From the NCBI RefSeq assembly GCF_033343995.1, contig NZ_CP137573.1, positions 6,357,001 to 6,421,000 on the forward strand: a stretch of 64,000 nt of DNA, written 5' to 3'. This document shows positions 24,349 to 32,837 of this stretch, one piece after another (position 1 is the first letter of the stretch; the number at the start of each line of letters is the position of its first letter). Both the position numbers and the translations under genes were made by a program. This DNA is from Streptomyces sp. HUAS YS2 (GTDB lineage: Bacteria; Actinomycetota; Actinomycetes; Streptomycetales; Streptomycetaceae). The notes under the pieces are model-generated. The model saw only the letters and a program-made list of their open reading frames with translations. It was not told where the DNA came from and searched no databases.

Positions 24349-24816
24349 GTGCCGCAGATTCCAGAGAAGATCCACGAGCTCACGGTCGGTCAGCTGTCCG
24401 CGCGCAGCGGGGCGGCGGTGTCCGCCCTCCACTTCTACGAGTCCAAGGGCCTGATCAGCAGCCGCCGGACGACGGGCAACCAGCGCCGCTTCGGGCGCGA
24501 CGCACTGCGCCGGGTCGCCTTCGTGAGGGCCGCGCAACGGGTCGGAATCCCGCTCGCCACCATCCGCGAGGCACTCGCCGAACTGCCCGAGGAGCGCACG
24601 CCGACCCGCGAGGACTGGGCGCGGCTCTCCGAGACGTGGCGGTCCGAACTCGACGAGCGGATCAAGCAGCTCGGCCGGCTCCGTGACCACCTGACCGACT
24701 GCATCGGCTGCGGATGTCTGTCGCTCGAGACCTGTGTGCTGTCCAACCCCGACGACGTGGTCGGAGAGGGGCTGACGGGCTCGCGGCTGTTCGCGGAGCG
24801 CAAGCCGGCGCAGTGA
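24349..24816 (+). CDS. soxR: redox-sensing MerR-family regulator SoxR
   Basis: 155 residues: a MerR-type helix-turn-helix (about 12-75, LTVGQLSARSGAAVSALHFYESKGLI), a dimerisation helix, and the [2Fe-2S] cluster motif CIGCGC...C with cysteines at 118, 121, 123 and 129, the same spacing as E. coli SoxR. In Streptomyces SoxR responds to redox-active secondary metabolites rather than superoxide, and activates a small regulon. The GTG at 24349 lies exactly seven bases after TAGGGT (24336-24341), so the mRNA is probably leaderless. No second SoxR-like binding palindrome was seen next to the flanking genes, so its targets lie elsewhere. Confidence 0.95.
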   Translation: MPQIPEKIHELTVGQLSARSGAAVSALHFYESKGLISSRRTTGNQRRFGRDALRRVAFVRAAQRVGIPLATIREALAELPEERTPTREDWARLSETWRSELDERIKQLGRLRDHLTDCIGCGCLSLETCVLSNPDDVVGEGLTGSRLFAERKPAQ

Positions 24817-24894
24817 CGGGCGGGGCCGACGGACACGGCCCGTGCGCGACGCGCCCCGGCCGAACGCCGGGCGGACCGGCCGGAACGTCGGGTG

Positions 24895-24925
24895 GTGGGG
24901 ACCCGCCCCCCGCGCGGGTCCCCAC
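24895..24925. terminator. bidirectional terminator between soxR and RNA ligase gene
   Basis: 12-bp perfect arms (24895-24906 and 24914-24925, GTGGGGACCCGC and its complement) with a 7-base loop in the gap between two convergent genes. Confidence 0.75.
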
Positions 24926-24941
24926 CGGCTTCGCCGCCGGC

Positions 24942-26015
24942 CTACTCGTACTCGGTGCCGCCCTTGCGGGTCAGGTAGGCCGGGCTCACGGACTTGGCGA
25001 TCGCCCGGCCGCCGACGACCGGGCTGTACCGCCCGGTCGCGGACCGGATCACGACGCCCTCCCGAAGATGCAGTTCCTTCCCGGACACCGTCTCCCGGCC
25101 GCTGGACAGCTCGAGCACCCGCTCGACGTCGTACGGTCCGGTGTACAGCCGTGGTACGAGGGGCAGTTCGCCGTCCTGCAGGACCTGCGCCGGGTCGAGC
25201 CAGACGACCGCGCCGTCGATCTCGGCGGACACGTCGAAGACCGCGTAGCCGACGCCTTCCTCGGTACGGGAGTTCGCCCCGTACGCCAGGTCCTGCACAC
25301 CCGCGCCGTACACCTCGCCGAAGACGCCGACCCGGCGCGCGCCGAGGCGCTCGGCCAGCGCCGCCGCGACCGCCGGGACGCCGTGTCCGAGCACCGCCCG
25401 CCAGTACAGGTTGCGCGGGTCCTCCTTCAGGGCCAGGCCCTTCGCGCCGAAGCCCTTGGAGGAGACCTGGACGCGGCCGTCCTCGGCGAAGTACGTCACC
25501 AGGCAGGCCGTGCCGTGCAGCTTCTCCGTCAGCACCACCGGCTCACCCGGCTCGAAGATGTCCGGATACCGCTGGATGTTCTCGATGTCCGTCCACGGCA
25601 GCAGGTCCGGCGCCTGCTCCACGTCGCCGTCCATCGTCGTCGGGATCGGCGGCGCCCACTTGCTGATCCCGAGCCGCTCCGCGAAGTCCCGGCCCTCGGT
25701 CGCTGCCGCCACCAGGTCCACGTCCGCCAGCGCTTTCGGCCGGCACACGATCCCCTGGGACAGCTCGCCGCGCAGCCGGACCGCCTTCACCCGGTCCGAC
25801 GCCCTGCCCGCGAGTCGCCCGGTGAGCCCCAGCTCCTCGATCAACCCGGCCGGGAGAACGGCCTGTTCGGGGATGTAGACGGCGACGTCACCGGTCCGGT
25901 AGGCCCCCTTGGCCACGACGGCGCGGTAGAGGCCCACCTGGGCCAGCTCCAGTGCGTCGGCGTTGGGATGGGGGTGTACGGCCAGGACTTCGGCGGTCAC
26001 GCGCAGGGTGGACAT
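24942..26015 (-). CDS. ATP-dependent RNA ligase, DRB0094 (Rnl5-like) family
   Basis: 357 residues. An N-terminal OB-like domain (about 1-115: MSTLRVTAEVLAVHPHPNAD, VAVYIPEQAVLP, GELSQGIVC) precedes the nucleotidyltransferase domain. Ligase motif I is TEKLHGT with the adenylated lysine at residue 165, the same residue number I recall for the Deinococcus radiodurans enzyme. Motif III-like VGVFGEVYG, motif IV EEGVGYAVFD and motif V REGVVIRS with a following K-S block complete the active site. The D. radiodurans protein seals 3'-OH/5'-phosphate nicks in RNA-containing duplexes. The ATG has GGAG at good spacing. It is preceded by an inverted repeat at 26071-26095. The physiological substrate in Streptomyces is unknown. 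Confidence 0.9.
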   Translation of the reverse strand: MSTLRVTAEVLAVHPHPNADALELAQVGLYRAVVAKGAYRTGDVAVYIPEQAVLPAGLIEELGLTGRLAGRASDRVKAVRLRGELSQGIVCRPKALADVDLVAAATEGRDFAERLGISKWAPPIPTTMDGDVEQAPDLLPWTDIENIQRYPDIFEPGEPVVLTEKLHGTACLVTYFAEDGRVQVSSKGFGAKGLALKEDPRNLYWRAVLGHGVPAVAAALAERLGARRVGVFGEVYGAGVQDLAYGANSRTEEGVGYAVFDVSAEIDGAVVWLDPAQVLQDGELPLVPRLYTGPYDVERVLELSSGRETVSGKELHLREGVVIRSATGRYSPVVGGRAIAKSVSPAYLTRKGGTEYE

Positions 26016-26070
26016 GTCAGGGCTCCGGGTGCTCGGGTTTCTGCGTCATCGGTGGCACTCTGCCGAGCCG

Positions 26071-26095
26071 GAAAACCCCTGGGCCACGGGTTTTC
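26071..26095. promoter_or_regulatory. inverted repeat upstream of the RNA ligase gene
   Basis: GAAAACCC and GGGTTTTC, perfect 8-bp arms with a 9-base spacer, 8 bases after the stop of the upstream minus-strand gene and about 55 bases before the ligase start. It may end upstream transcription or act as an operator for the ligase. Confidence 0.5.
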
Positions 26096-26102
26096 GCTTC
26101 TG

Positions 26103-26828
26103 TTAGCGTCGCGCGGCGTCCCGGGCGCGGGCCCCTGCCTCCGCTACGAGTTCGGCGTTGGACCGGGCCGGCGTCCCGTCCGGCAGGACGAGGGTGTCCT
26201 CCAGGCCGATCCGCGTGTCCAGGCCGGACGCCAGGGCCAGGTCGAGCACCGGCCAGGCGGCCCCCTCCTCGCCGTGCAGCAGGACCGGCCGGCCGTGCGC
26301 CGTTCCCAGTTCCGAGAGCAGGGCGCGCGCCGTCCCGACGGCCGTTGCCGGATCACGGTCCGTCACCTCGGCCAGCACCCGCAGGACGTGCGGCGCCAGC
26401 GGGGAGCGCAGGAACCGGGACGGGCCGTCCGTGCCCGACCACAGGCCCGCCTCCACCGCCACCCCGCGGTCGAGCAGCGCCGCGGCCAATTCCTCCGCAC
26501 CCGGTTCGTGCCAGTTCACCGAGGCGTGGTCGGGCAGCACCGTCCAGGCGCGGACGCGTTCCACCCGCCGCACCGGGTCCGGCTCCGCCCAGGCGCCCGT
26601 CGTCACGCCCAGCGGCACGGAGACCGCCGACCGGATCGCCGGGAGCACCTGTGCGAGGACGCGCGGCGAGAGCGTGTCCCTGCCGCACGGCGTCTTCGGG
26701 TGGACATGGACGTCCGCGGCCCCGGCGGCGACCGCAGCGGCCGCCGACGCGGCCATCGCCCCGGGCGACATCGGCACCGCCGCCGCGTCCCCGGGGCCCC
26801 GGCTCCCGTTGAGACAGACCTGAATCAT
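26103..26828 (-). CDS. BKACE (DUF849) family beta-keto acid cleavage enzyme
   Basis: 241-residue TIM-barrel protein of the family typified by 3-keto-5-aminohexanoate cleavage enzyme, which uses acetyl-CoA and Zn to split beta-keto acids. The zinc-binding AADVHVHPKTPCGRDTL block is near residues 38-54. VPLGVTTGAW and the SVNWHEPG block follow, and the C-terminal GLDTRIGLEDTLVLPDG is diagnostic. It is shorter than typical members (about 270-300), mostly by trimmed loops. The ATG at 26828 abuts the repeat array at 26830-26905. A GTGAG from the first repeat element would serve as its ribosome site. The natural substrate is not readable. Confidence 0.9.
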   Translation of the reverse strand: MIQVCLNGSRGPGDAAAVPMSPGAMAASAAAAVAAGAADVHVHPKTPCGRDTLSPRVLAQVLPAIRSAVSVPLGVTTGAWAEPDPVRRVERVRAWTVLPDHASVNWHEPGAEELAAALLDRGVAVEAGLWSGTDGPSRFLRSPLAPHVLRVLAEVTDRDPATAVGTARALLSELGTAHGRPVLLHGEEGAAWPVLDLALASGLDTRIGLEDTLVLPDGTPARSNAELVAEAGARARDAARR

Positions 26829-26829
26829 C

Positions 26830-26905
26830 GGCTCACGGGCTCACCGCGACACGGCTCACCGCATAACGGCTCACGGGCTCACCGCGACACGGCTCACCGC
26901 ATAAC
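26830..26905. repeat. two tandem 38-bp repeats (seven GGCTCAC elements)
   Basis: Two exact 38-bp units (26830-26867, 26868-26905) and the beginning of a third to about 26914. Each unit holds three GGCTCAC copies, seven in all to 26912. On the coding strand of the neighbouring gene this is GTGAGCC, the last copy abutting its start codon. Confidence 0.95.
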
Positions 26906-26938
26906 GGCTCACGGTTCCCCGCATCACCGCTCCCTGCG

Positions 26939-27505
26939 TCACGCCGCCGACACCAGGCGCGCGTGCCCCGCCCCCGGCGTCAGGACCGCCGCCGGCAGCG
27001 TCACCCCGCACGTCCCGCACACCGGCTCGGGCCGCCGCTCGATCCGTGTCCCCGCGCAGACCGGGCAGTGCGCGCCCGGCGCGGCCCGCAGCGCGGATAT
27101 GAGCCGGCGCAACACCTCGGCCAGCGGTTCCGACGGATGTACGGCCGGATCGTCGCACCGCGCGACCCCGTTGCCGCCCCACGTACGGCGGTGCCAGTCG
27201 TCCACCGAGCCGGGCCGGCGCAGTCCGCCGTGCTTCTCGCGGCGCCGCCGTGCGGCGAACTCCGCCTCGTACGCGAGCCACACCGCCCGCGCCTCCTCCA
27301 GCTCGTCGAGCGCGGCCACCAGCCGCCCCGGATCGGGGTCCCGGTCCTCCTGCCCGAACCCGTGCCTGCGGCACAGATGCGCCCAGGTCGCCCGGTGCCC
27401 GTACGGCGCGAACCGCTCCAGGCACTTGCGCAGCGAGTACCTCCGCAGCGCGGGATCGCACCCCGGATCACGTACCTGTCTGGCGAGACTCCGGAAACCG
27501 GCCAT
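26939..27505 (-). CDS. conserved hypothetical protein with C-terminal zinc ribbon
   Basis: 188 residues. The N-terminal part is helical and basic (RRYSLRKCLERFAPYGHRATWAHLC, then EFAARRRREKHGG). The C-terminal part has a zinc-ribbon with knuckles CPVC and CGTC separated by about 16 residues (near 147-168). This could bind nucleic acid or protein. It has no recognisable enzyme motif and I cannot name a family. It lies upstream of the repeat array and BKACE gene on the same strand, with 110 bases between. Start ATG at 27505 with GGTGGCGGAGCG upstream. Confidence 0.7.
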   Translation of the reverse strand: MAGFRSLARQVRDPGCDPALRRYSLRKCLERFAPYGHRATWAHLCRRHGFGQEDRDPDPGRLVAALDELEEARAVWLAYEAEFAARRRREKHGGLRRPGSVDDWHRRTWGGNGVARCDDPAVHPSEPLAEVLRRLISALRAAPGAHCPVCAGTRIERRPEPVCGTCGVTLPAAVLTPGAGHARLVSAA

Positions 27506-27572
27506 CGCTCCGCCACCTCCGTCGCTGGTGCTTCGGCGTCATGAGAGGGACGAACGAGTGGCCTTCCGTGTT

Positions 27573-27590
27573 CCATCGAAATTCCGATGG
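27573..27590. promoter_or_regulatory. inverted repeat upstream of the zinc-ribbon gene
   Basis: CCATCG-AAATTC-CGATGG, 6-bp arms with a 6-base spacer, followed closely by CCATCAATGG. It lies about 70 bases before the zinc-ribbon gene and downstream of the hydrolase gene. Either an operator or a weak terminator. Confidence 0.4.
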
Positions 27591-27655
27591 GAGCCATCAA
27601 TGGCGTGGAAGCGACGGGTGGGAATGCGGCGGAACGTCCGCCTCCGCGCCCTCGT

Positions 27656-28861
27656 TCAGCGCCCGAAGCGGCCCGCCGACACCACCACCCGGGCCAGCTC
27701 CGGATGGCAGATGTCACTGTGCGCGCCCGACGGCGGCCCGCCGGTCCGCACCACCGACGCCGCGTCCACGTTGACGCACCCGGACCCCGGGACCCCGGAC
27801 CGCAGCGCCTCGTCCAGCGTCAGGGACCGGGTGCCCGGCACCGCCTGGATGCCGTCGTGCCCGATCGCCCACCAGCGCCGGTCCAGGCCCACCACCTGCG
27901 AGTCGTCGCGGGCCAGCCGCGAGGCCAGCGGGTAGATGACCCCGAGCGCCGAGTCGTGCCGCGAGTAACAGGCGACCACGGGTCCGTCCACCCGCCGCTG
28001 CATGTCCCGCAGGGCGCCGGAGGCGTCCCGGTCGTGCGGCAGGCTCGACGCGAACGCGTAGTGGGAGAAGGCCCCTTGGAGGAGCGTCACGGACTTCACG
28101 TTCCGGGTCCCGGAGGGCAGTCCGCGCAGCGCGAAGGAGACCAGCCGGGCGCCCATGCTGTGGCCGACGAGATGCACCCGCAGGGCGGGGGTCGTCCTGG
28201 CGAGTTCCCCGAGCAGCGGCCCGAGGCCCCGCTCGCCGACCTTCCCGGCCCGCCGCTTCATCGTGTAGTACGTGGCCTGGCGCAGCGCCTCCTCGGCGCC
28301 CTTCCACAGCCGGCCGAGCCCGCCGCCGAACAGCGCCGGCCCGCCCCCGTCCGTCAGGGACTCCAGCGCCTCGGCGAACATCCCGTACACCTCGACCGGG
28401 TCCCCGGTCAGGAACTCCGGCACGCCCTCCTCGGCCCCGCCGTCCGGCACCGCGCCCGCCCGGCCGACGTCCGTGAGGTCCCGCAGCAGCGCCCCGAACT
28501 CCGCGAACGCCCCCTCGTCCGAGGGCCGTTCTGTCAGCAGCGCGCCGAGCCGCCCGACCGCGCCCTCCTTGCCCGGGAACTGCGCGGTCAGGCCCTCGAA
28601 GTCCGGGATCGGTTCGTCCGTGAACATCATCGACGGCCAGAACACGCCCGCGTAACCGACCCGCGCCCCGGCGCCCACCAGTCCGGGGAAGGGCGCCAGG
28701 AACGCCCCGTACAGCCGGGAGGCCACGGACCGTGAGCTGTTCCAGCCGTGCGCGAACAGCACCAGGTCGGTGACCCCGAGCCGGGCGAGGACCTCGCGCT
28801 GCCCCGCCGCGCCGTCGCCGTCCTTGTCGAACACGACCTCCAGGTACGGCTGCACACTCAT
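27656..28861 (-). CDS. alpha/beta-hydrolase fold protein
   Basis: 401 residues from the ATG at 28861, which has GGAGGG 8 bases upstream. The nucleophile elbow GHSMG lies near residue 224 (VHLVGHSMGARLVSFAL). An early LVLFAHGWNSS segment supplies the oxyanion-hole HGW motif. A late CHPELA segment near the C-terminus may carry the catalytic histidine, and an aspartate lies in YSRHDSALG (about 295). No signal peptide. The substrate is unknown; an esterase or lipase-like activity is plausible. A DGDG stretch near residue 14 suggests possible cation binding but is not a full EF-hand. Confidence 0.78.
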   Translation of the reverse strand: MSVQPYLEVVFDKDGDGAAGQREVLARLGVTDLVLFAHGWNSSRSVASRLYGAFLAPFPGLVGAGARVGYAGVFWPSMMFTDEPIPDFEGLTAQFPGKEGAVGRLGALLTERPSDEGAFAEFGALLRDLTDVGRAGAVPDGGAEEGVPEFLTGDPVEVYGMFAEALESLTDGGGPALFGGGLGRLWKGAEEALRQATYYTMKRRAGKVGERGLGPLLGELARTTPALRVHLVGHSMGARLVSFALRGLPSGTRNVKSVTLLQGAFSHYAFASSLPHDRDASGALRDMQRRVDGPVVACYSRHDSALGVIYPLASRLARDDSQVVGLDRRWWAIGHDGIQAVPGTRSLTLDEALRSGVPGSGCVNVDAASVVRTGGPPSGAHSDICHPELARVVVSAGRFGR

Positions 28862-28943
28862 GGGCCTGTCCCTCCGCGTCGAGGACCGCTGCCCTGGCAG
28901 CATCCTGCGGAACCGGAGGGACGACCAGACCTGCCGCAGCCGC

Positions 28944-30188
28944 TTACCTGTACAGCAGGTACCCCTCGCGCACCGACCGGAAGGCCGCCAGGTCGGCGTC
29001 CCAGGCCGCCACGACCTCGTCCGGCTCCGCGCCCGCGTCGACCAGGGTGCGCACCCGGGTCGAACCGGTCAGCTTGTCGATCCAGTTGTCCGGCCGCCAG
29101 GCGAAGCCGCTCCACGACCGCTTCGCCGTCACCAGCAGCGCGACGCCGGTCCGCACCGGGTCGAACGCCGCCCGGTCGTGCACGTGCAGCTGCACCCCGC
29201 CGACCGTCTTCCCCTGGAACTTGGAGAACGTCGGCGCGAAGTAGGCCTCCCGGAACCGGACGCCCGGCAGCTCCAGCGCGTTCGCCGCCTCGGCCCAGCG
29301 CCGGTCCACGCCCTCCGCACCGAGCAGCTCGAACGGCCGGGTCGTGCCCCGGCCCTCGGACAGGTTGGTGCCCTCGAACAGGCAGGTCCCGGAGTACACC
29401 AGGGCCGTGTCGGGCGTCGGCATGTTGGGGCTCGGCGGCACCCACGGCAGCCCGGTCGCGTCGAAGAACTCCGACCGCCGCCAGCCCGTCATCCGTACCG
29501 TCTCCAGCGCCACCGGCCGCGCCAGGAACTCCGCGTTGAACAGCAGCGCCAGCTCCGCCACCGTCATTCCGTGCGCCTGCGCGATCGGCTCGCGGCCCAC
29601 GAAGGTCGCGAACGCCCGGTCCAGGACCGGACCGAGCGCCGCCCGCCCGGTCACCGGGTTGGGCCGGTCGAGGACCACGAACCGCTTGCCCGCCAGCGCG
29701 GCCGCGACCATGCAGTCGTACATCGTCCAGATGTAGGTGTAGAAGCGCGAGCCCACGTCCTGGATGTCGAAGACCACGGTGTCCACGCCCGAGGCGGTGA
29801 AGACGTCCGCCAGTGGCTGACCGCTCTTCAGGTACGTGTCGTACACCGGCAGCCCGGTCGCCGGGTCGTCGTAGCGCCCCTCCGAGCCGCCGGCCTGCGC
29901 CGTGCCCCGGAAGCCGTGCTCCGGCCCGAACACCGCGACCAGGTTCACCCGGTCGTCGGCGTGCATCACGTCGACGATGTGCCGGGCGTCGGGGCTGACG
30001 CCGGTGGGGTTGGTGACGACGCCGACCTTCTGTCCGGACAGCGCCGCGAAACCGTCGGCGGCCAGCCGCTCGAAGCCGGTGCGCACCCGCCCGCGCCGCT
30101 CGTCCTGGGCGCGCGCCGGCCCGCCGGTGACCGCGACCGCGCCCAGCGCGCCGCCGCCGGCCAGCAGGCCCCGTCTGGACAGGCTCAT
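28944..30188 (-). CDS. secreted exo-beta-N-acetylmuramidase NamZ-type (DUF1343)
   Basis: 414 residues with a twin-arginine (Tat) signal peptide: SRRGLLAGGGALGAVAVTGG, cleavage near ARA. The mature DUF1343 protein has the family blocks GQKVGVVTNPTGVSPD, VFGPEHGFRGTAQAGG, TVVFDIQDVGSRFYTYIWTM, LDRPNPVTG, PPSPNMPTPDTALVYSGTCL and FEGTNLSEGRGTTRPFE. NamZ enzymes release terminal MurNAc residues from peptidoglycan fragments, so this is a wall-recycling or turnover enzyme acting outside the cell. It has an excellent ribosome site (AAGGAGGT). It is divergent from the SDR gene at 30357. Confidence 0.93.
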   Translation of the reverse strand: MSLSRRGLLAGGGALGAVAVTGGPARAQDERRGRVRTGFERLAADGFAALSGQKVGVVTNPTGVSPDARHIVDVMHADDRVNLVAVFGPEHGFRGTAQAGGSEGRYDDPATGLPVYDTYLKSGQPLADVFTASGVDTVVFDIQDVGSRFYTYIWTMYDCMVAAALAGKRFVVLDRPNPVTGRAALGPVLDRAFATFVGREPIAQAHGMTVAELALLFNAEFLARPVALETVRMTGWRRSEFFDATGLPWVPPSPNMPTPDTALVYSGTCLFEGTNLSEGRGTTRPFELLGAEGVDRRWAEAANALELPGVRFREAYFAPTFSKFQGKTVGGVQLHVHDRAAFDPVRTGVALLVTAKRSWSGFAWRPDNWIDKLTGSTRVRTLVDAGAEPDEVVAAWDADLAAFRSVREGYLLYR

Positions 30189-30291
30189 GCGGATACCTCC
30201 TTGATCGCCTTTCCTGACATGGCCACGCACGCTAGCGCGGAGTCGGCGGCGGGGGAACGAGGCGTGCGCACGGGGACTTCCCTCGCTACAT

Positions 30292-30305
30292 ACCGACTGG
30301 TTAGT
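30292..30305. promoter_or_regulatory. operator 1 of the acyl-CoA (lva-like) regulon
   Basis: ACCGAC-TG-GTTAGT, an imperfect palindrome preceded by CTACAT. The 16 bases from 30286 are identical to the reverse complement of those around operator 2 (35811-35830). It lies about 50 bases before the SDR gene that starts the plus-strand operon. Confidence 0.72.
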
Positions 30306-30356
30306 CTGCTCGCGCGGTCCCACGGTCGCACGGTCGCAACGGAGAGGCGGGTATCG

Positions 30357-31121
30357 ATGAGCTCGGTGCAGGGAGCGGGAGTGGTCGTCACGGGCGCGGG
30401 CGGCGGGATCGGTGCCGCGCTGGCCCGCCGGTTCGCCGCCGAGGGCGCGCGGGTCGTCGTCAACGACCTCGACCCCGGCCGCACCAAGGCGGTCGCCGAC
30501 GAGATCGGCGCCACCGCCGTCCCCGGCGACGCCTCCGCGATCGTCGAGGAGGCCCGCGAGGCGCTCGGCGGCAGGGTCGACGTGTGGTGCGCCAACGCCG
30601 GGCTCGCCTCGCCCGGCGACGCCTTCGCCGACGAGGAGGTCTGGGCCGCCGCCTGGGACGTCAACGTCATGGCCCACGTCCGCGCCGCCCGCGCGCTGCT
30701 CCCCGACTGGCTGGAGCGCGGCAGCGGACGCTTCGTCTCCACCGTCTCCGCCGCCGGGCTGCTCACCATGGTCGGCGCGGCCCCGTACAGCGTCTCGAAG
30801 CACGGCGCGTACGCCTTCGCCGAATGGCTCTCGCTCACCTACCGGCACCGCGGGATCAAGGTCCACGCGATCTGCCCGCAGGGCGTGCGCACCGACATGC
30901 TGACCGCCGCCGGATCGGCCGGCGAACTCGTCCTCGCACCCACCGCCATCGAGCCCGAGGACGTCGCCGACGCCCTGTTCGAGGGCATCGAGGCCGACCG
31001 CTTCCTGATCCTGCCGCACCCCGAGGTCGCCGACTACTACCGCGCCCGGGCCGCCGACCCCGAACGCTGGCTCGGCAACATGAACCACATCCAGCGGAAG
31101 TGGGAAGGAGCGGGCGCGTGA
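30357..31121 (+). CDS. short-chain dehydrogenase/reductase (SDR)
   Basis: 254-residue classical SDR. The cofactor motif is TGAGGGIG (about 12-19), followed by NDLD after strand 2, NAG (about 80), and the catalytic Ser in STVSAAG and Tyr/Lys in YSVSKHG (about 145-149). It oxidises or reduces a hydroxy/keto group with NAD(P). The stop overlaps the acyl-CoA synthetase start (GTGA). Its place with a CoA ligase, TetR, acyl-CoA dehydrogenase and APH-type kinase matches the 4-ketoacyl/4-hydroxyacyl-CoA reductase step (LvaD) of levulinate catabolism in Pseudomonas. That role is inference. Confidence 0.93.
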   Translation: MSSVQGAGVVVTGAGGGIGAALARRFAAEGARVVVNDLDPGRTKAVADEIGATAVPGDASAIVEEAREALGGRVDVWCANAGLASPGDAFADEEVWAAAWDVNVMAHVRAARALLPDWLERGSGRFVSTVSAAGLLTMVGAAPYSVSKHGAYAFAEWLSLTYRHRGIKVHAICPQGVRTDMLTAAGSAGELVLAPTAIEPEDVADALFEGIEADRFLILPHPEVADYYRARAADPERWLGNMNHIQRKWEGAGA

Positions 31122-32794
31122 CGGACTCCAGGGAAGGCGTCGAATCGGTCTACGCGGCCATGCCGTGGCTGGCACAGCTCACCGACGCCCAGCGCGCGCC
31201 CGTCACCCCGCCGCCGACCGTCCTGCACGCCTTCCGGGCCGCCGCGGCCGCCCACCCCGACCGCGCCGCCCTCGCCTACTTCGACGGCCGGCTGAGCTAC
31301 CGCGAGACCGACGCGCTCTCCGACTCCGTCGCCGGACACCTCGCCGCCCGCGGCCTCGGCCGCGGCGACCGGGTGGCGGTCATGCTCCAGAACAGCCCGC
31401 ACTTCGTGCTCGCGCTGCTCGGCGCGTGGAAGGCCGGTGCGACGGTCGTCCCGCTCAACCCGATGTACAAGTCCGCCGAGGTGGCGCACGTCCTGGACGA
31501 CTCCGGCGCCACCGCCCTCGTCTGCGCCGACCGGACCTGGCACGCCTACCTGCGGGAGACCGCCGCCGCCTCCCCGGTCCGCATCGTCCTGACCGCCTGC
31601 GAGCGCGAGCTGCAGACCCGCGACGACCCGCGGGTCCTCGGCTTCGAGCCCGCCCCCGTCCCGGCCGACGAGGCGGACGACCTGCTCACCGTCGCCCGCG
31701 CCGGCCACCCGGCCCCCGAGGACCGCACGCCCGGCACCGACGACATCGCCCTGATCAGCTACACCTCCGGCACCAGCGGCACCCCCAAGGGCGCCATGAA
31801 CCTGCACCGGGGCATCGTCCACAACGCGGAGCGCCAGCGCACCGGCCACCCCGTCCCGCCCGGTGGCACGTACTTCGCGCTCGCCCCGCTCTTCCACATC
31901 ACCGGCATGGTCTGCGAGCTCGGCGCCTGCTTCGCCAACGCGGGCACCCTCGCCCTCGCGTACCGCTTCGACGCCGGGGTCGTCCTCGACGCCTTCCTGG
32001 AGCACCGCCCGGCGTACACCGTCGGCCCGTCCACCGCGTTCATGGCGCTCGCCGCCCATCCCGGCGTCACCCGCGACCACTTCGCCTCCTTCCTGGTGAT
32101 CTCCTCGGGCGGGGCCCCCGTGCCGCCCGCCCTGGTGGAGCGGTTCCGGGCCGGCTTCGGCCCGTACATCCGCAACGGCTACGGCCTGACCGAGTGCACC
32201 GCCCCCTGCGCCGCCGTCCCCCCGGAGAAGGACGCCCCGGTCGACCCGGCCTCCGGCACCCTCTCCGTCGGCGTGCCGGGACCCGACACGCTCGTCCGGA
32301 TCCTCGACGAGGAGGGCCGCGAGGTCCCGTTCGGCACGCAGGGCGAGATAGCCGTGCGCGGACCGCAGGTCGTGCCCGGGTACTGGCGGCTCCCCGAGGC
32401 CACCGCGCAGACCTTCCCGGACGGCGAACTGCGCACCGGAGACATCGGCTTCATGGACCCCGAGGGCTGGCTGTACGTCGTCGACCGCAAGAAGGACATG
32501 ATCAACGCCTCCGGGTTCAAGGTCTGGCCCCGCGAGGTCGAGGACGTGCTCTACACCCACCCGGCCGTCCGCGAGGCCGCGGTCGTGGGCGTCCCCGACG
32601 CCTACCGGGGCGAGTCGGTGAAGGCGTACGTCAGCCTGCGCCCCGGCGCCGCCGCCGGGCCCGCCGAGCTCTCCGCGTACTGCGAGGAGCGGCTGGCGGC
32701 GTACAAGTACCCACGCGAGGTCGAGATCCTGGCGGAGCTGCCCAAGACGACAAGTGGGAAGATCCTCAGAAGGGAACTGCGTTCCCGGAAGTAG
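31118..32794 (+). CDS. acyl-CoA synthetase (AMP-forming, ANL superfamily)
   Basis: 558 residues. The P-loop YTSGTSGTPKGAMNLH lies near 213-228, followed by NGYGLTE (about 355), the adenylate-binding LRTGDIGF motif (about 450), the hinge VDRKKDMI (about 460), and the catalytic lysine in PKTTSGKILRR near the C-terminus. It activates a carboxylic acid to its CoA thioester through an acyl-adenylate. The GTG start overlaps the SDR stop. It probably activates the entry substrate of the local pathway (LvaE-like role). Confidence 0.95.
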   Translation: MTDSREGVESVYAAMPWLAQLTDAQRAPVTPPPTVLHAFRAAAAAHPDRAALAYFDGRLSYRETDALSDSVAGHLAARGLGRGDRVAVMLQNSPHFVLALLGAWKAGATVVPLNPMYKSAEVAHVLDDSGATALVCADRTWHAYLRETAAASPVRIVLTACERELQTRDDPRVLGFEPAPVPADEADDLLTVARAGHPAPEDRTPGTDDIALISYTSGTSGTPKGAMNLHRGIVHNAERQRTGHPVPPGGTYFALAPLFHITGMVCELGACFANAGTLALAYRFDAGVVLDAFLEHRPAYTVGPSTAFMALAAHPGVTRDHFASFLVISSGGAPVPPALVERFRAGFGPYIRNGYGLTECTAPCAAVPPEKDAPVDPASGTLSVGVPGPDTLVRILDEEGREVPFGTQGEIAVRGPQVVPGYWRLPEATAQTFPDGELRTGDIGFMDPEGWLYVVDRKKDMINASGFKVWPREVEDVLYTHPAVREAAVVGVPDAYRGESVKAYVSLRPGAAAGPAELSAYCEERLAAYKYPREVEILAELPKTTSGKILRRELRSRK

Positions 32795-32837
32795 CGTCGC
32801 AAGCAGGACACGGATCACGAGAGAAAGGTGGCGGCAC

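Noticed and set aside
26830..26905. CRISPR array
   Set aside because: The 38-bp units are directly adjacent with no unique spacers, and no cas gene is present.
24714..27935. A 1073-codon plus-strand frame across the RNA ligase, BKACE and zinc-ribbon genes
   Set aside because: It runs against three well-supported minus-strand genes, through a terminator hairpin and a tandem repeat, and its translation is arginine/proline-rich noise.
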